The notes: generated by a model not told the origin, from the letters alone. 64,000 bases of DNA from Colletotrichum lupini (GCF_023278565.1 NC_064678.1:2232001-2296000), one strand, 5' to 3'; positions 36,681 to 49,896 are shown, numbered from the stretch's first letter. Numbers and translations are program-made.

Positions 36681-38202
36681 GGCGTCAAGTTGGTCGAGCG
36701 GCTGTAGGTCGAACCTATTCACGGTGACATTGGCCGCGCAGCATTTGTTCCTTGCGAGAAACGACACGAACGGTCTTCAAAGGGCCAGGCTGGTCAGAAG
36801 GTATTCTTTTAGACCGTGGGAGTTGGCATACGAGAATAACCAGCGAAAGGACGAGTTTGATATTCGGACGGTTGAGGGGGGCTCTATGCATTCGTCTCGC
36901 TGCCAGCACGCTTGCCTGTTTCATTCCCGTTCTATCACGATGCTTATTTAACGAACACACTCTCCTACACCTACACCGACACAGACACAAGACACATTCT
37001 GAATGACACGGGAGTTACGCTTAGAAGGGGGTCTCCTCCAGGGCGGCGAATGCAAAAGTCAATCAACCCGGCGATTCCATCAAGTGCAATTGCGAAGCTT
37101 GACGATGCTTGTGATTTGGTACCAGGCGCATGAATGCTGCCATGGCTTCTCCGCGGCGAGCATCACATGCTGAAATATGACGCCAATGACCGCGTTGAGC
37201 ACTCGCTGGGTGGGCAAAGTAGTCTGTTGCACCCAGGCTGATAATGACAGCGGGCAACAGAGGCACTGTGTAAGCTTGTTCATCAAAGGACGGAGTCATG
37301 AAGATGGATAGACGATCACGTTGTGCCACGCGTATTATCCATGACCTGGTACATGCTGAGCCAGAGAGCTAGGCCGGCAGAGCAATCTAGCTTGGCAGGG
37401 CTGCAGGCACCGCCCCGATCGGCCCCTCTAGATGTTCCAAGTGTGCGTATCGTATAGTGAAGCAAACCTTGAACTGCCATCCGTTGTCGTGACTATCTGC
37501 TGCTTGGATGGTCTGGACTATCTTGGTATAGTGCAGGTGAGGTTGACAACAAGCTGCACGACGCATCGTCAATGCTGCTTCTAGGGAATTGATATTCAGA
37601 GTCTAAGTTGGGACTATGGACTGAATAAATGTGAACCGGATGTAGCAAGGGAAAGACCGGGTTGGAAGCTCTTCAGGTCTTACAAGACTCGGGAACATGA
37701 GGTGTTATCTTGGTGGTGAAGCCCAGGCACACAAGCCAAGATCCCATTAGCTTAGAAACACGGATGCCAGCTAAGCACCTTAAGGTACAGTATCCGTAAG
37801 GTAAGGTACTACACGACACGCTGAAGGACCCCTAAAGCCCCCTATCAAAGGTCAATGGCCTTTGAAGTACCACACAATTCATTTGCGCCTGAAATGTAGG
37901 GCCAAGTCCACACGTCGGCCCCACACCTGTGACGGCGCTGCACGGTGCACCTCCAATGCCAGGCCACGGATGCATGTCGCTCAACCCGCCGGGCCTGACA
38001 TCCTTGGCCCCGTCTATCTGGTCTATTCGTCGGTCCTTAGCAAGTCTACCGGAACACGACCCTCAAAGACCTCCTCGATAATCGCGACTCGCCCTTTCGA
38101 GAGCTCTCGACGAGCTTGCAACCCCCTCCGTGCAATTCTCTCCTCCAGGCCCCAGCTACCTGTCCAAGGCCCTCCGCGGGCCCATTCCCCCGGTCGCCCA
38201 AC
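36681..38202. other. 1.5 kb intergenic region, calmodulin 3' / APL4 promoter
   Basis: No coding frame is convincing. A small cluster of TACCTT/AAGGTA words lies at 37771-37811. The right third should hold the APL4 promoter and leader. Confidence 0.5.
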
Positions 38203-40961
38203 ATGAGTTCTTGTATGATGAAGCCCCTCTGTACCTGTGACGGTGGCCTGGAGCTGACCTAGGTGACACTCCAGTGAAGCAGTTCATCCGCAACGTTCGC
38301 GCCGCCAAGACCATCGCCGACGAACGAGCCGTTATTCAGAAAGAGAGCGCCTCCATCCGAGCAAGCTTCAGAGAAGAGAGCGGCGACCACAGCGTGAGGT
38401 GCGCAATGGATTATGACCCCGAAAGAAAACCCACCACGGATCGGGGCTGACGTTTAATCACTAGGCGGAACAATGTCGCCAAGCTCCTATACCTTTTTAC
38501 CCTCGGTGAGAGAACACATTTTGGTCAGATCGAATGTCTGAAGCTGCTGGCCTCTCCACGATTTGCCGACAAGCGACTGGGACATCTCGCTACCAGCTTG
38601 CTGCTTGACGAAAACCAGGAGGTCTTGACGCTTGTGACAAACTCACTACAGAAGTAAGGCCCGGCAACACATCTTGGCCATTGACACCATAGCTGATATG
38701 GAATAGTGATCTCGCCCACTCGAATCAGTATGTCGTCGGTCTGGCCCTTTGCACCCTGGGTAACATCGCCTCCATTGAGATGTCGCGAGACCTGTTCCAG
38801 CAAGTCGAAGCCTGCGTCAACACATCGAACCCGTATATTCGAAGGAAGGCGGCGCTCTGTGCCATGCGGATATGTCGCAAGGTCCCAGACTTGAAAGAGC
38901 ACTTCGTCGACAAAGTCAGCAACCTGCTGGCCGACCGAAACCACGGCGTCCAGCTGTGTGGCTTAACCCTGGCAACCAGCTTCTGCGAGGCCGACGAAGA
39001 AGAAGATGCGGATGGTGATGAGGACATTGTCGAGAAGTTCAAGATCTTTGTACCGAACCTGGTCAAGACACTGAAGGCTCTCGCAACCTCTGGATATGCT
39101 CCCGAGCATGACGTCACAGGTATCAGCGATCCGTTTGTGCAAGTCAAGATCCTCCGCTTCTTGAGGGCCTTGGCTACGGGCGACGCACATGTCAGTGAGC
39201 AGATCAACGATATTCTGGCACAGGTTGCGACAAATACGGACTCCTCCAAGAACGTCGGAAACTCCATCTTATATGAGGCCGTCCTCACGATCCTCGATAT
39301 CGAGGCGGATTCTGGTCTTCGCGTACTCGGTGTCAATATTCTGGGCAAGTTCCTGTCCAACCGCGATAACAACATCCGTTACGTTGCGCTCAACACTCTT
39401 ATCAAGGTGGTCGCCATCGAGCCAAACGCTGTCCAGAGACATCGCAACACCATTTTGGAGTGCTTGAGAGACCCGGATATCAGCATCAGGAGGCGAGCGC
39501 TCGAACTCAGCTTTACGCTCATCAACGAGAGCAACGTGCGGGTCCTCATTCGGGAGTTGCTTGCATTCTTGGAGGTCGCCGACAATGAGTTCAAGCCTAC
39601 CATGACCAGTCAAATAGGCATTGCTGCCGACAAATTTGCACCGAACAAGCGCTGGCACGTCGACACAATGTTGCGAGTGTTGACGCTCGCCGGCAATTAT
39701 GTTAAGGAGCCTATCATGTCATCATTTATCCGACTGGTGGCCACTACCCCTGAACTGCAGACCTACGCCGTTCAGAAGCTTTATATCAACTTGAAGAAGG
39801 ATATTACGCAGGAGAGTCTTACACAAGCTGGAGCGTGGTGTATCGGCGAGTACGGCGATGCCCTATTGAGAGGTGGGCAATATGAAGAGGAAGAACTGGT
39901 TCGTGAGGTTAAGCAGCACGAACTCATCGACTTGTTCACGACTATCCTCAACAGCAACCACGCAACCCAAGTTTCGACCGAGTACATCGTGACGGCGCTC
40001 GTTAAGCTCACGACGAGATTGTCGGATCCTGCGCAACTGGATCGCATCCGCCGGCTGCTTGAAGTCCACCAGACAAGTTTGGATGTTGAGGTTCAGCAAA
40101 GAGCTGTTGAGTACACCAACTTGTTCTCGTACGACCAAATCCGCTCTGGCGTTCTTGAGAAGATGCCGCCTCCTCAAATCAAGGAGGAATCCCGCGTACT
40201 GGGCGCGGCGACCACCACAAAGAAGGCCAAGGCCGCCAACAGGAAATCGAGGGTCGTCAAGCCAACCGAGCAGGATCTCCTATTCGACCTTATGGACACC
40301 CCTCCAACAACTACTCCTGCCGCCGGTGGCGCCTCTAACACCGACCTTCTCGCCGACATTCTGGGCGGTACCTCATCGCCCCCTACATCGACATCTCCTG
40401 GCCCGCAACAATCCCAGGCAGCCTCTATCATGGACCTCTTCTCCCAAGGTCCTGCCCAGCCCGTGGGCTCTCCTGTACCAGTTATGGGTGGCTCGAACAT
40501 GGACCTGATGTCTTCCATGTCCGCCGTGGCAACCCCTCCGCCCCAGGCGCAGGCCGCCCCGCAGGCACCCGCAGGCCTTCCTGTCTACGACAACAATGGT
40601 CTCAACGTCAGCTTCCAGATCCAGCGCAATGCCGAGGGTCTTGTTCAGGTTATCGGTCGCTTCAGAAACTCAGGCCCCGGTCCTTTGTCGAACGTGGGAT
40701 TACAAGCAGCTGTTCCCAAGACCCAGAAGCTGCAGCTCATGGCCATTTCGAGCACGGATGTTGGTCCTGGCGCCGAAGCCACCCAGAGAATGATTGTGTC
40801 TGGAGCCAAGGGAGTATGTTTCTTCCCCCTCTTTGCTTTTGTACTTTTTTATCAGATTGCTAACTTTCTCGCAGCCGCTGCGACTGCGTCTGAGGATTGG
40901 GTACGGGCATTCGTCTGCCGGAGAAGTGATGGACCAGGTGAACTGGACCGAGCCGTCCTGA
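38203..40961 (+). CDS. AP-1 adaptor complex gamma-adaptin
   Basis: Five exons: 38203-38212, 38275-38398, 38465-38653, 38707-40813 and 40875-40961, giving 838 aa. The joined start [20 protein letters not shown] is characteristic. The adaptin trunk (armadillo-like repeats) covers about residues 1-550; a flexible hinge follows with the hydrophobic-acidic words [15 protein letters not shown] and MDLFSQ, candidates for clathrin binding; the ear domain ([20 protein letters not shown] to the end) binds accessory proteins. The last intron must be removed to give the ear ending [20 protein letters not shown]; reading through it would give an unrelated tail. AP-1 carries cargo between trans-Golgi and endosomes. 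Exon 1 is only 10 nt. Confidence 0.96.
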
Positions 40962-41424
40962 TTTGGCGCATGTTCTCTTCGGGCGGTGGCGTGGACTTGT
41001 ATGCTTACGATGACAAGGCAAGCGTATTGAAAAATAGAAAGATCTGCGAGGATGAAAGATTGGGGGCAATTAAAAGCACACCGTCGTTGAAACCACCTGC
41101 TTCTTACTGAATTTGACCCGTGATGACATAACATATATAGCTCTGGTGTCGACGTAGCAATTTCTACCTATGCGTCGTTGTCGTTGTGTTGTAGTGCTTG
41201 GCCAAGTGCGGGACAATGGAATGTACACACTTCACCAAGCTCACCGACCTCGGTGCAGGCATCCACCCATCCACCCATCCATCACACCTACCTCTGATAG
41301 CGGGGCCAACATCAATTCCAGAAATCAGATGTATCAACCGCGTACAAGCTTCCTCGCCATCAAACATAGTCGTTTCCTCATTCACCCTCCTCAAGCTCGT
41401 GCATATACCTACACTCTTCAAAAT
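40962..41424. other. APL4 3' / OXNAD1-like 5' intergenic region
   Basis: 463 bp between two genes on the same strand. A short direct repeat of CCACCCAT units lies at about 41264-41282. Frames here lack coding character. Confidence 0.45.
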
Positions 41425-42618
41425 ATGGGCAAGGAGGTGGGGGAAACGTCGACGTCGCATACCGAGCGCACGGCGGCTCAACCCCGGGATTCTGTAGGAA
41501 GCCGCCCACCTCCAAGCTGTCATGCTGTCAGCAGTACCTATGTGCTCATGAAGAAAGACAGACATTGCACAGCGTTACACTTGTCAGAGTCAATGCCGTA
41601 AACGAAGAAATCCGTCTCTTCCGGCTTGGGGTAAAGGAGGGGTCGAGGATTGAGGTACGTTCGGCATCCACAATTTCCTGCCGCCTTCAAAGGATGGGGT
41701 TTACATACGCGACTTACATTGCGCGGAAATGTCCCCGTCTCTGGCCGTGGCTCCCGGGTTGCCTCTCACTTGGCCAAGCTCTTGATCCGATGTGACTTAC
41801 TCATTGCGGGAAAACAGTTCCTCCCAGGCCAATGGCTGGACACCTACGTCCCCGGCGTGCCCAAGGCAGGGGGCTTCACCCTCACCAGCCCGCCGTCCAA
41901 GGCCGTCCTACCAAGATCCGCGTACCTCGAGCTCGCGGTGCAGAAGTCGCCGACGAACCCGGCCGCCGCTTGGCTCTGGGAACAACCTGTCGACGACGAG
42001 AATGAAGACCCCTCCCAGGTAGAGAAGAAACCAGAGATTCAGGTCCGCGTCGGCGGGTCCTTTGTCTGGCCGCCCCCGGGAATTGCTGACTTGGCCTCCC
42101 TGCGGCGAATCGTCTTCATTGCAGGCGGCGTCGGTGTGAATCCGCTGATGAGTATCGTGAGTCACCTGGCTGAAGGGGTTGAAGGGAAGGGCGGCTGCCC
42201 GTACGATGTCCAATTCATGTACTCGACAAAGGTGCCGTCGTCGGCGTCGCCGCCAGAAGAGTCTGGCGAGGACAGCCTCCTCGATTCCGAAAAGATCCTC
42301 TTCATGGAGCGGCTGGCGGCTATTTTCGGCCGGGAAAAAGTCCGTGGCCAGATGAGGTTGTTCCTCACCGGCCTCGGTCCCGGGATCGCATCCGGTGAGC
42401 CCGTTCTACATTGCAACGAGATGGACGTCCCGTTCAAGAGGCGCCGTATGGGCCTCGAAGACGTGGCGGAAGCCTTGGGGCCCGAAGCGGAACGCGGTGA
42501 TGCATTGGTGTACGTCTGCGGGATCCCGTCCATGACTGATGAGTTGGTCGAGAGCCTCACATCGAAAAGCGGGTTGAATCTCAGACCTGAACGGGTTCTG
42601 TGTGAGAAGTGGTGGTGA
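41425..42618 (+). CDS. FAD/NAD(P)-binding oxidoreductase, OXNAD1-like
   Basis: Proposed exons: 41425-41493, 41562-41654 and 41818-42618, giving 320 aa. After a short hydrophilic N-terminus, an FAD-binding barrel carries FLPGQWLDTYVPGV and GGFTLTSPPS; the NAD-binding half has IVFIAGGVGVNPLMS (GxGxxP) and the end VYVCGIPSMTDELV with a terminal CEKWW, as in ferredoxin reductase-like folds. Human OXNAD1 is of similar size; its substrate is unknown. The 163 bp second intron is longer than usual. The start is the first ATG that splices in frame into LHSVTLVRV and is the weakest point. Confidence 0.82.
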
Positions 42619-43515
42619 TGTAGAGCCTTCGGGAGCTGTCGACACCTTACGAGATTAGCTTGTTCCTCCTCAGGCCTAAATGATAAGGTATAGCTCTGAG
42701 GAGGGTACAGGTTCTACTTGTGATGTGTGAAATCGGAATTCTTGCGCGAATGCTTTGGATAACTCAGAATCACCAGTGCAAATACACTGCTCATAGAGGA
42801 CCTTGGAGTAACTGGTAAGCAGAGGGGAAAGTGACAACGACTTTCTGCAGTGTTTGATTTGAGCGTGTTTAGATTTCACGAAGGAAGTCGCTGGTTTCCG
42901 TCTTCGTCAACGCCACTGATAAGGTCGCATGGTCTTTACTCCGACCAGGCTCGTCGACATCTATTAAAATCAGAAGCAACATTCTACCTCAATGGAAGAT
43001 TTATAACGCAATAATCCTGTTTAAACACTTCCGCGTTAGTGGCAACGTATTCAATAATGTTTACCTTGTGACAGACGCATAGTAGCTAGGATAAGACTAT
43101 TCAATGTCTATGTATATCTGTCTCATCAAGTCAGCATCAAGAAGCCCCTAAACTATATAGAACAAAATAATATTACCATTACATCGATCCTTAGAGCTTG
43201 TTTTCCGGTGAGTTATCGCATTTTCCAGTGCACCAATAACGGTTCACTTCCGTTTCGGTTCCTTGTTCAGCAAAGCTGTGAATTTCCGTCTACTGAACAT
43301 AGTGATGTGAGCCTCTCAGTTTTCATGGCTGGGAGCTTCCAACATGTCTTAGAAACATACAGGCCTCTTCTGAATATGATCAGTGAATTGGCCACTGAAG
43401 TGCTCCGTTCCTTTCAGCAAACTCGTGCCTATGATCAAAATAGTCCTACAGATAACCCGAATTTGTCTTCTTGAACCCGGAAGTCTCATTGGTCTTCATT
43501 CCTCCCTCGAACACT
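42619..43515. other. Convergent 3' intergenic region
   Basis: 897 bp, A+T-rich (especially 42950-43200), between facing stops. A frame at 43208-43474 begins with GTG and has no family resemblance. Confidence 0.5.
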
Positions 43516-45217
43516 TCACTTGTTGAGATTCAATCTGCCATGCCTGCGACGCAAAGGCGAAGGACTCCGCTTGAGCCATTCTCCTTCCGAGACGCTCACG
43601 TTGTCAAAGTTATCGACAGTTGACGCCATGCCGGGGTTAGAACCGAGGCGCCTGGGATCTCGAATGGAATAGTCTGAGAAACTCAGACTGCTGATAGACG
43701 AACCTCGCAGCCTCATGGCGCTCGCACGCGCTGCTGCAATATAATCTTGCCTCCCAACCCTGTTAAATACCTCCAAGCCACCCGTAGAAGGAGGGCTCAT
43801 GTCATAGTCGGATGAAGACGCTGAAAGTCCTAGGGGCGGAGATGGGAGAGGACGGCGAGGATGTATCTTAGGGAGCTCTTGAGATAGAGAGGGCAGCGTC
43901 ACCTGTCTGGCAACTCCAAGCTCAATCTCGTCACAACCACTCGACTCGTCAATGTACGGTAAGAGCGATGGTGTGACTGAAGGTGCCCTCGTCGATTCTA
44001 GTGATTGCCTGCTGATCGATGGTTCAAAGTCAGGAAGCATTGGCAGAGGTCGAAGAGGGTCTGACACCTTCCGAATCTCTCGCGCTAGCTTGCTGGGTTG
44101 AGGCATCCTGGTCGTTTTCAGGGCCGGAGGAGCGAGCTTGGGTGGTGTTTCAAGGTAGAAGTCTCTCTCGGCAGGCGAATTCTGCCTCTCTCTAATCTTG
44201 TTCCGACCTTTGTTACTGTCCTCAAAGACTAGACCGTCAAGGGATTCGAGGCCAAATGGTCTCGGGTGGGTTCGAATATAGCTTCCAGTCTCATTGTGGT
44301 TTGGCGTCTTTGGTCTGTCAGGCAAATGTCCACTCTGTGCATCCGAGGCCATCAGTTCCTCATAATGCGCTTCTGAGACCAAGTTCAGCGCCTTCAAGTT
44401 TCCCCAAGTGCGGTAGAAGAAGCGGAAAGCGGCGAATGGAGAGTCAACAGGGTCGATAAGGGCCCAGTCGTAGAATGTGAGATCTTGAGGTAACTCCACG
44501 AGGCCGCCGGTTGGTGATCTATGTCATGGATCAATTTAGTCGAAGTGTTGGAGTGGATTGTGAAAAGGAAATCTTACGTGATCCCGTATTGATCTTGACT
44601 GCGAAAGTCATCAAGTTGAGGCGCCCTCCTCCTTCGTCCGTAGGATCGGAAAATCTGAAGGTCGATGAGGCCGCCATCCATGGCAGCGGAGGTCTCGGAG
44701 CGCGGTGTGAAGTGAAAGAAACGTTTCTCAATGCCTTCACGCTTATAAGTGACGCCGCACTCTCGATAATGCCACTTGGTATCGGGCTCGTACAGAGCAT
44801 GACTAACGATCTGGCTCTGGGTGGCTTGCGACTTGATACCCCAAGAAACTACTTGACGACCGTTCATGGTCATTCTGAAGTACAGGAATTTGCTATCCGT
44901 GGGAGGTTTGTTGATTGAGTATCTCAAGTGGAACTGGGATCCTGTATAACCTACGTCAATTCTGGCCAATTGGTGTAATGCGCTGAGGAAGCAAGCTAAA
45001 GTGGTGACAGACCTGGCGACGAGGGAATGTAGACGGATGTCGTCGGTCTGCACTTCTCTGGCGTTGACGTGAAGCTGGAAGTCGTGGTCGACATCGGGCT
45101 TGCTGCATGATGACCCCGAAGTCGGACAGAGGAGGACTCGGGGTGAGGGAGCTCGGGCAACCCCTCCATGTTGGGACCGGGCACGATCGAGACGTCGATG
45201 CCCCTGAAGCTAGGCAT
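43516..45217 (-). CDS. Conserved fungal protein of unknown function
   Basis: Three exons: 45013-45217, 44578-44950 and 43516-44518, giving 526 aa. The start MPSFRGIDVSIVPGPNMEGL precedes a globular, beta-rich region of about 220 residues (SQFHLRYSINKPPTDSKFLY, then NGRQVVSWGIKSQA, then KWHYRECGVTYKREGIEKRF). The remaining part is Ser/Pro/Arg-rich and probably disordered, ending in a basic tail. The globular part ends with TFYDWALIDPVDSPFAAFRF. I recognise this only as a type of protein found in filamentous fungi; I cannot name a function. No signal peptide or membrane segment is visible. Both introns have clean GT..AG borders and restore frame. Confidence 0.82.
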
Positions 45218-45983
45218 TGTGTCTGTGTTGCTGACGATTGGTTATGCTTGGGCGAACGAGTTCGACGAGGTCTCCCATGGAACTAGCCAAGTTTGCAGAA
45301 CAACACTTGAGGGAAAGGAAGGGAATGGTGATTAGTGGTAGCTATGAGGGTAGTCGAGGGGACGTGGAAGCAGTAGTTTGATCGGGTTGGTATTTTGGGA
45401 ATATACGTCTGGAAACTGGTAGGTGAGGTAGGAGTGAAGCGTATTGAAAGTTTGGACTGAGTGCGAATCGTCGACTGCGTCGGTTTTTCTTCAGGGCAGG
45501 TGCGGCTCCTGGTGAATTGTAGTCTGCACCTTCCCTCAGTACGTATACAAGCTACCTTGCTCTGGCCGCCTGCTCCTGCCGCCGTTCTTCGCAAATTTCG
45601 CCGATAAGGTTAAGCTCCATACTTAGGTACGTTGGCGATTGCTTCCCTTTCGTTTACCTACATACGCAGACTTCTCAGATGGCGTATGGGAAGCCCACCG
45701 CTTTGAGGTTAGTAACAACATAACACCGCCACAACCACCACAACCATACATATGTTCGGTGACTCCTCAACGCATTCAAATCTTCTAATGCAGGAGATGT
45801 GTCTCGTCTCAGGTGAGACTGGCACCTCTCTAGATCCCCGAACAGCACGCAAGCGATCCACCTCCATGCACTGAAAAGAAAACTAGTGTTGATCATTTGG
45901 TGCTTGCAAAAGCTACCTATTCGGTTCGCGCCATGTACATGTTTGTCTCGCCCCTCTCGAGCCCGGCTCTAACTTTATCTCGT
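45218..45983. other. Promoter of the orphan gene / NDUFS5 3' region
   Basis: 766 bp with no supportable coding frame. Confidence 0.45.
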
Positions 45984-46454
45984 TCAACTCGACCCCGTTA
46001 CGACCTTCGTGTCGTCCTCCTTGCCGAGTAGCCCTAGGTTGCGTATTTGCCCCGCGCTCGGTGCGTTGTCTCGTGCACTGGCAGACTCAGCCTTTCGGTA
46101 GGCAGCCTGGAGCGCTCTCGTTCTCGCAGCCTATATGTGTTCGTGTCACTGGTTAGTGATCGGTCCTCTGGTGATAGGTATGCCGGGGTTGAGGGCTCGA
46201 GGGATTGAGGGATCGAGGGGTCTGACAGACCTCCTTCTTGTGGTGCAGGCACTCGTAGTAGTCCTCCAGAGCCAATCCGCACTTCTTCTTCTCTGAGTGA
46301 TCCTCGCCGTTGGTGTTGACGACATAGCAGCCAAGAAGCTCCTGCCAGTAGGGGAAGCACCGCGATGGGCCTAGCCGGCGTCACAGAATCAGTACGGCAT
46401 CAATGGCGACGGGAATGGGCAATTACCTCCGTGAAGTCCGTATCCAGAGGCCAT
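45984..46454 (-). CDS. Complex I subunit NDUFS5 (15 kDa, twin CX9C)
   Basis: Three exons: 46427-46454, 46231-46370 and 45984-46130, giving 104 aa. The start MASGYGLHGGPSRCFPYWQE and the phrase LEDYYECLHHKKEAARTRAL match the fungal NDUFS5 subunit. Two exact CX9C motifs are visible: C-FPYWQELLG-C and C-GLALEDYYE-C, the signature of intermembrane-space proteins imported by the Mia40 relay. It is an accessory subunit of NADH:ubiquinone oxidoreductase. The divergent promoter with SEC39 carries four CCAAT boxes, fitting control by the HAP complex. Confidence 0.94.
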
Positions 46455-47006
46455 TGTGGATATACAAGCGCCGATTGGTGGGTTGGTGAAGCTTCAAGTC
46501 GTCGGGTACTGTCGTGGAGACGCAATCGCGAAGTCGAAAGTCTGGAAGGTGGTTGTGCCAATGGAAGAGTCCGCGGCTGTCTGGCAAATATTGTCCTATC
46601 AGAAGGTACTTGATTCCAATAGCACTTCCGCCGGGACCGTGAGTTCTCGGGGCTAGCGCGCGTCTATTCCTCCCTGGATTGACCCGCTTGCTTGCCAATC
46701 AGAGCACCTGGCACTCAATCCACTCAGCACCTCAGGCAAGGTACCTTCTTTGGTATCTGATGACGAAAGCTAAGTGCATGCACCCCAAGTCCCCAACTGA
46801 ACACGCTTCGGGGAGTTGGACCTTGATGCCCGTGCCTGTGCCCACTTGCACTTGCGCTTGCACCTGTCGACTTGTCCAGCGCTCCGATATACCGACATCG
46901 GTTCGCGATAGCTCCTCTGACCAGCTGAGTCCAGCGCTTCATGGTCAGCTCGCAGTAAAAGTTCCCGACAACACACTAGACTGGATATGCCTCGGACCCT
47001 TGCAGA
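46455..47006. promoter_or_regulatory. Divergent promoter NDUFS5 / SEC39 with four CCAAT boxes
   Basis: CCAAT occurs at 46558, 46616 and 46695 on the plus strand and at 46474-46478 on the minus strand (ATTGG). About one copy would be expected by chance in 552 bp. CCAAT is the target of the fungal HAP complex, which controls respiratory genes; the link to NDUFS5 is inferred. Confidence 0.5.
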
Positions 47007-49896
47007 ATGAGCCTCGTCCTGTCCCCGCCGAAGCTTGTGCTTTTGGCTGTCCACTTAGCCATCCACGCCGATATTGAAAGCCTGGCCTTTCTTGCCTCTC
47101 GACATGCTACTGTCCTACGCAAGGACCTCGTTCTGCGCGTCCTCTTGACCTATCTGCCCGAGACAGTTAGTTCTACCGATTACCTTTCCTTTTTGGAGGA
47201 GCTTTCGACTGGCGAATTCATCGACCGCGAAGCTGAGAACATCGACCACTCTATCGTCGAGAACTTGTCGGACGAAGACGCTGCGAGAAAGGTTCGCAAA
47301 CTCCACTTGCTACCGTTAGCTAGGAAGGATATCACGGTCGAAACCGACGACGATCCATTGACTTTATTCCTCCTCCACCGAGCACACCGTGTCGACGAAG
47401 AGGCCGGCCTGCTCAACCAGCTTCCCGAATTACTTGGCCCTTTTATACAATATGCTCCAGGTATCCGGGTCTGGATGGTCTCAACCTTGTTGCCACTGCT
47501 AAGGAGGAATTACGAATACTACCCGACGGAAAGCGTGCCCTATACGTTGGCCGAGTTTCAGAGTCTCCCAGATGGCGCCGCCGTTGATGCTCTTTTGTCC
47601 CAGACGGGCGCGCAGCCAAAGGATTATAATTTGATCGGGAGAGATCTCAGAGGCATGCTTGTGCCCTGGTTGCATGACGACGCGCGGTGGAAACGCTTAG
47701 ACAAGACTGAATCGACAGAGGAGGGCATTTACAGTGCGGGATGGGAACGTTTCCTCGAATGGCTTCTTTCCAAGAGCTCGAGCTCCTGGAGAGTGGCTGT
47801 TGCTGCCGTTGAGCAATGGGGAGGTGCTGTAGACGTAGATCTGGGAGAGCATGATGTTGTGTGGCTCAGTGAGCAGCAACAGCAGCATCTCGATCGCCGC
47901 TATGCACGAGGAATCATGGCGTGCGCTTATCTGGTACCAGAGGCCAGCGTAGAAGCGCTCGAAGGAGCACACCAAATGTTGAGGAAGGTCATGGACCTGC
48001 TAGGTCAGGATGATATGATGTCACTTCGCGAGGGTACAGATACGTTATCTGCTGTTGCGTATCTGGAAGGTGATGGGATCCTGAACCACAAGAACACTGC
48101 CTTTATGCGAGACGACCTGCTCAAGGATTCGAACCCTCTCACCAAGCCGTCTCGAAAGTCAACACACCTTCTCCATGGCCTGATCCTCAGCGCATTCATA
48201 CTGACGCAATGTGGACTACCTTGCACTATTAAGAGAGCTGGAGACTTGGCGTTCATCCAAGATGAAAGAGACCAGAAGGCCGAGGTGGTTCAGCTGATAC
48301 ATACATTAGCAGAGAACGCTCCTAAGAACGACGAAACATATTGGGTCAAGAGACGAAAGGAAGTTCTCTGGCTCCGAGACTGGGGCATTGCCCCCACGCC
48401 AGAGGGCAAGGTGATGGGAATATTCGCCAAGGTCAAGCCGGAAGTTATCGAGACTGAGATCTTGAGAGCACTCCTGTCCAGTACACGTATGTGTACCATA
48501 CACAATCCATGACTCTACTTTACTAACCATGGCCAGGATATTCGCTCGCAAGGTCCCTATACGAGGACGCCACCGACAAGCCGCTGTCGCCGCAAATAGT
48601 GCAGGAGACCGTCGTAGCTGCTGCGCTCAACGCGTACGACAATGCGTCGAACCCAAGCCGCGCGAGGGGCGGCCTCAAGAAATGTGACGAGATGTGAGTA
48701 GGAAAACCCATATCACGACGGACTCCCGCTAATAATTTCACAGTATCAATGCCTTCCCTCAAACGATTCACAAGTCCCTCCCTGAGCGGCGCCGTATCGA
48801 CTCCTTGCTGAAAGCAACGCATGCCCTCAGCGAATACCGGCTGGTCCTGAGGCAAGGCGAACCCTTCAGTCCCATCGTGTTGCGTGTTCACTCAGATCCC
48901 GTTTCCATCATTGGTAAGGTTCTAGAGCAGAACCCGAAGAGCTACACTCGCATTCATGACCTCTTGGACGTGGGCACCAACATGGTTCGCGCCGGACTCG
49001 TGGACCGCAATAACAAGGTCGCCGCAGCTACAGCTCAAGCCGAAGAGAATGGGCAGCAAATCGATGCTGCGACACAACGCATCACAGCCATGTGTATCGA
49101 AGCAGCCTTGAAAGAAGACGACTTTGAGACGGCGTACTCATATATCGTCAACCGGCTCAGCGGCGGAGTGGACGCATCAATGGGTTCCACGGTAAAAGTC
49201 GACGACGACTGGTCCTGGAGGGCTGCTCTGCAGGCCGGGCAGTACATCAGGAGTGCCCGAACAGTACGCCCGACACACCTGGGCAACGCCAGCGGGAATC
49301 CCGACATCAGGCACCTAGAACAGCGCATCGACTGCCTCGCCACGGCCCTGAGGATTGCGCCTCCCTCGCAGCTACAGGAGATCCTCAAAACCTTCCGCCG
49401 CTGCGAGGAGCAGCTTGACTCAGCCATCAAGGAAGACGCTGCTCGCGAAGAGGACCTGGGCACTGCCGAGCACTCTGTCATGCCCGGCGGCTTCGACGCA
49501 GCCCCCGCGGCGGTGCGATCTCACCGGTCGTCAGGCGAACGGCAGGTCCACCCATCAGCCGCGGTTGCGAGCAAGGCCGGAGATGACGCCCCCATGTCGC
49601 TGTTCGACCTCTCGCGTGCAACGGCCCGCGCGGCGACTCGCAACTTCACTGCGCTCTCGACTCTACAGCAATCTGCCGGTGGTGGCGCCGCTGCTGCCGC
49701 CGCTGCGGCTCCTGCGCCGGGTTCATCAGGCTCGGCGCCTGACGGCGAATGGGATGGGCATGATGACCACCCCAGGGCGAGGAAGCGCGATCAGCTACGC
49801 GAGGCGGCCATGGGCACGTTAACGTCAGGCGTTGGCTGGCTTATTGGTGCGCCTGCGCCTGCGCCCAATCAGTCACAGGCACCAAGAAACGACTGA
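47007..49896 (+). CDS. Secretory pathway protein Sec39 (Dsl1 tethering complex)
   Basis: Three exons: 47007-48486, 48537-48693 and 48744-49896, giving 929 aa. The alpha-solenoid Sec39 domain starts at residue 1 (MSLVLSPPKLVLLAVHLAIH) and runs to about residue 790, with the phrase IRVWMVSTLLPLLRRNYEYY typical of the family. The Ala/Pro/Ser-rich end is probably disordered. Sec39 (NAG in animals) joins Dsl1/Tip20 at the ER to receive COPI vesicles from the Golgi. The first intron contains a textbook TACTAAC branch site; both joins restore frame. Confidence 0.93.

Noticed and set aside
43208..43474. 88-codon frame in the A+T-rich convergent region
   Set aside because: GTG start and no family resemblance.
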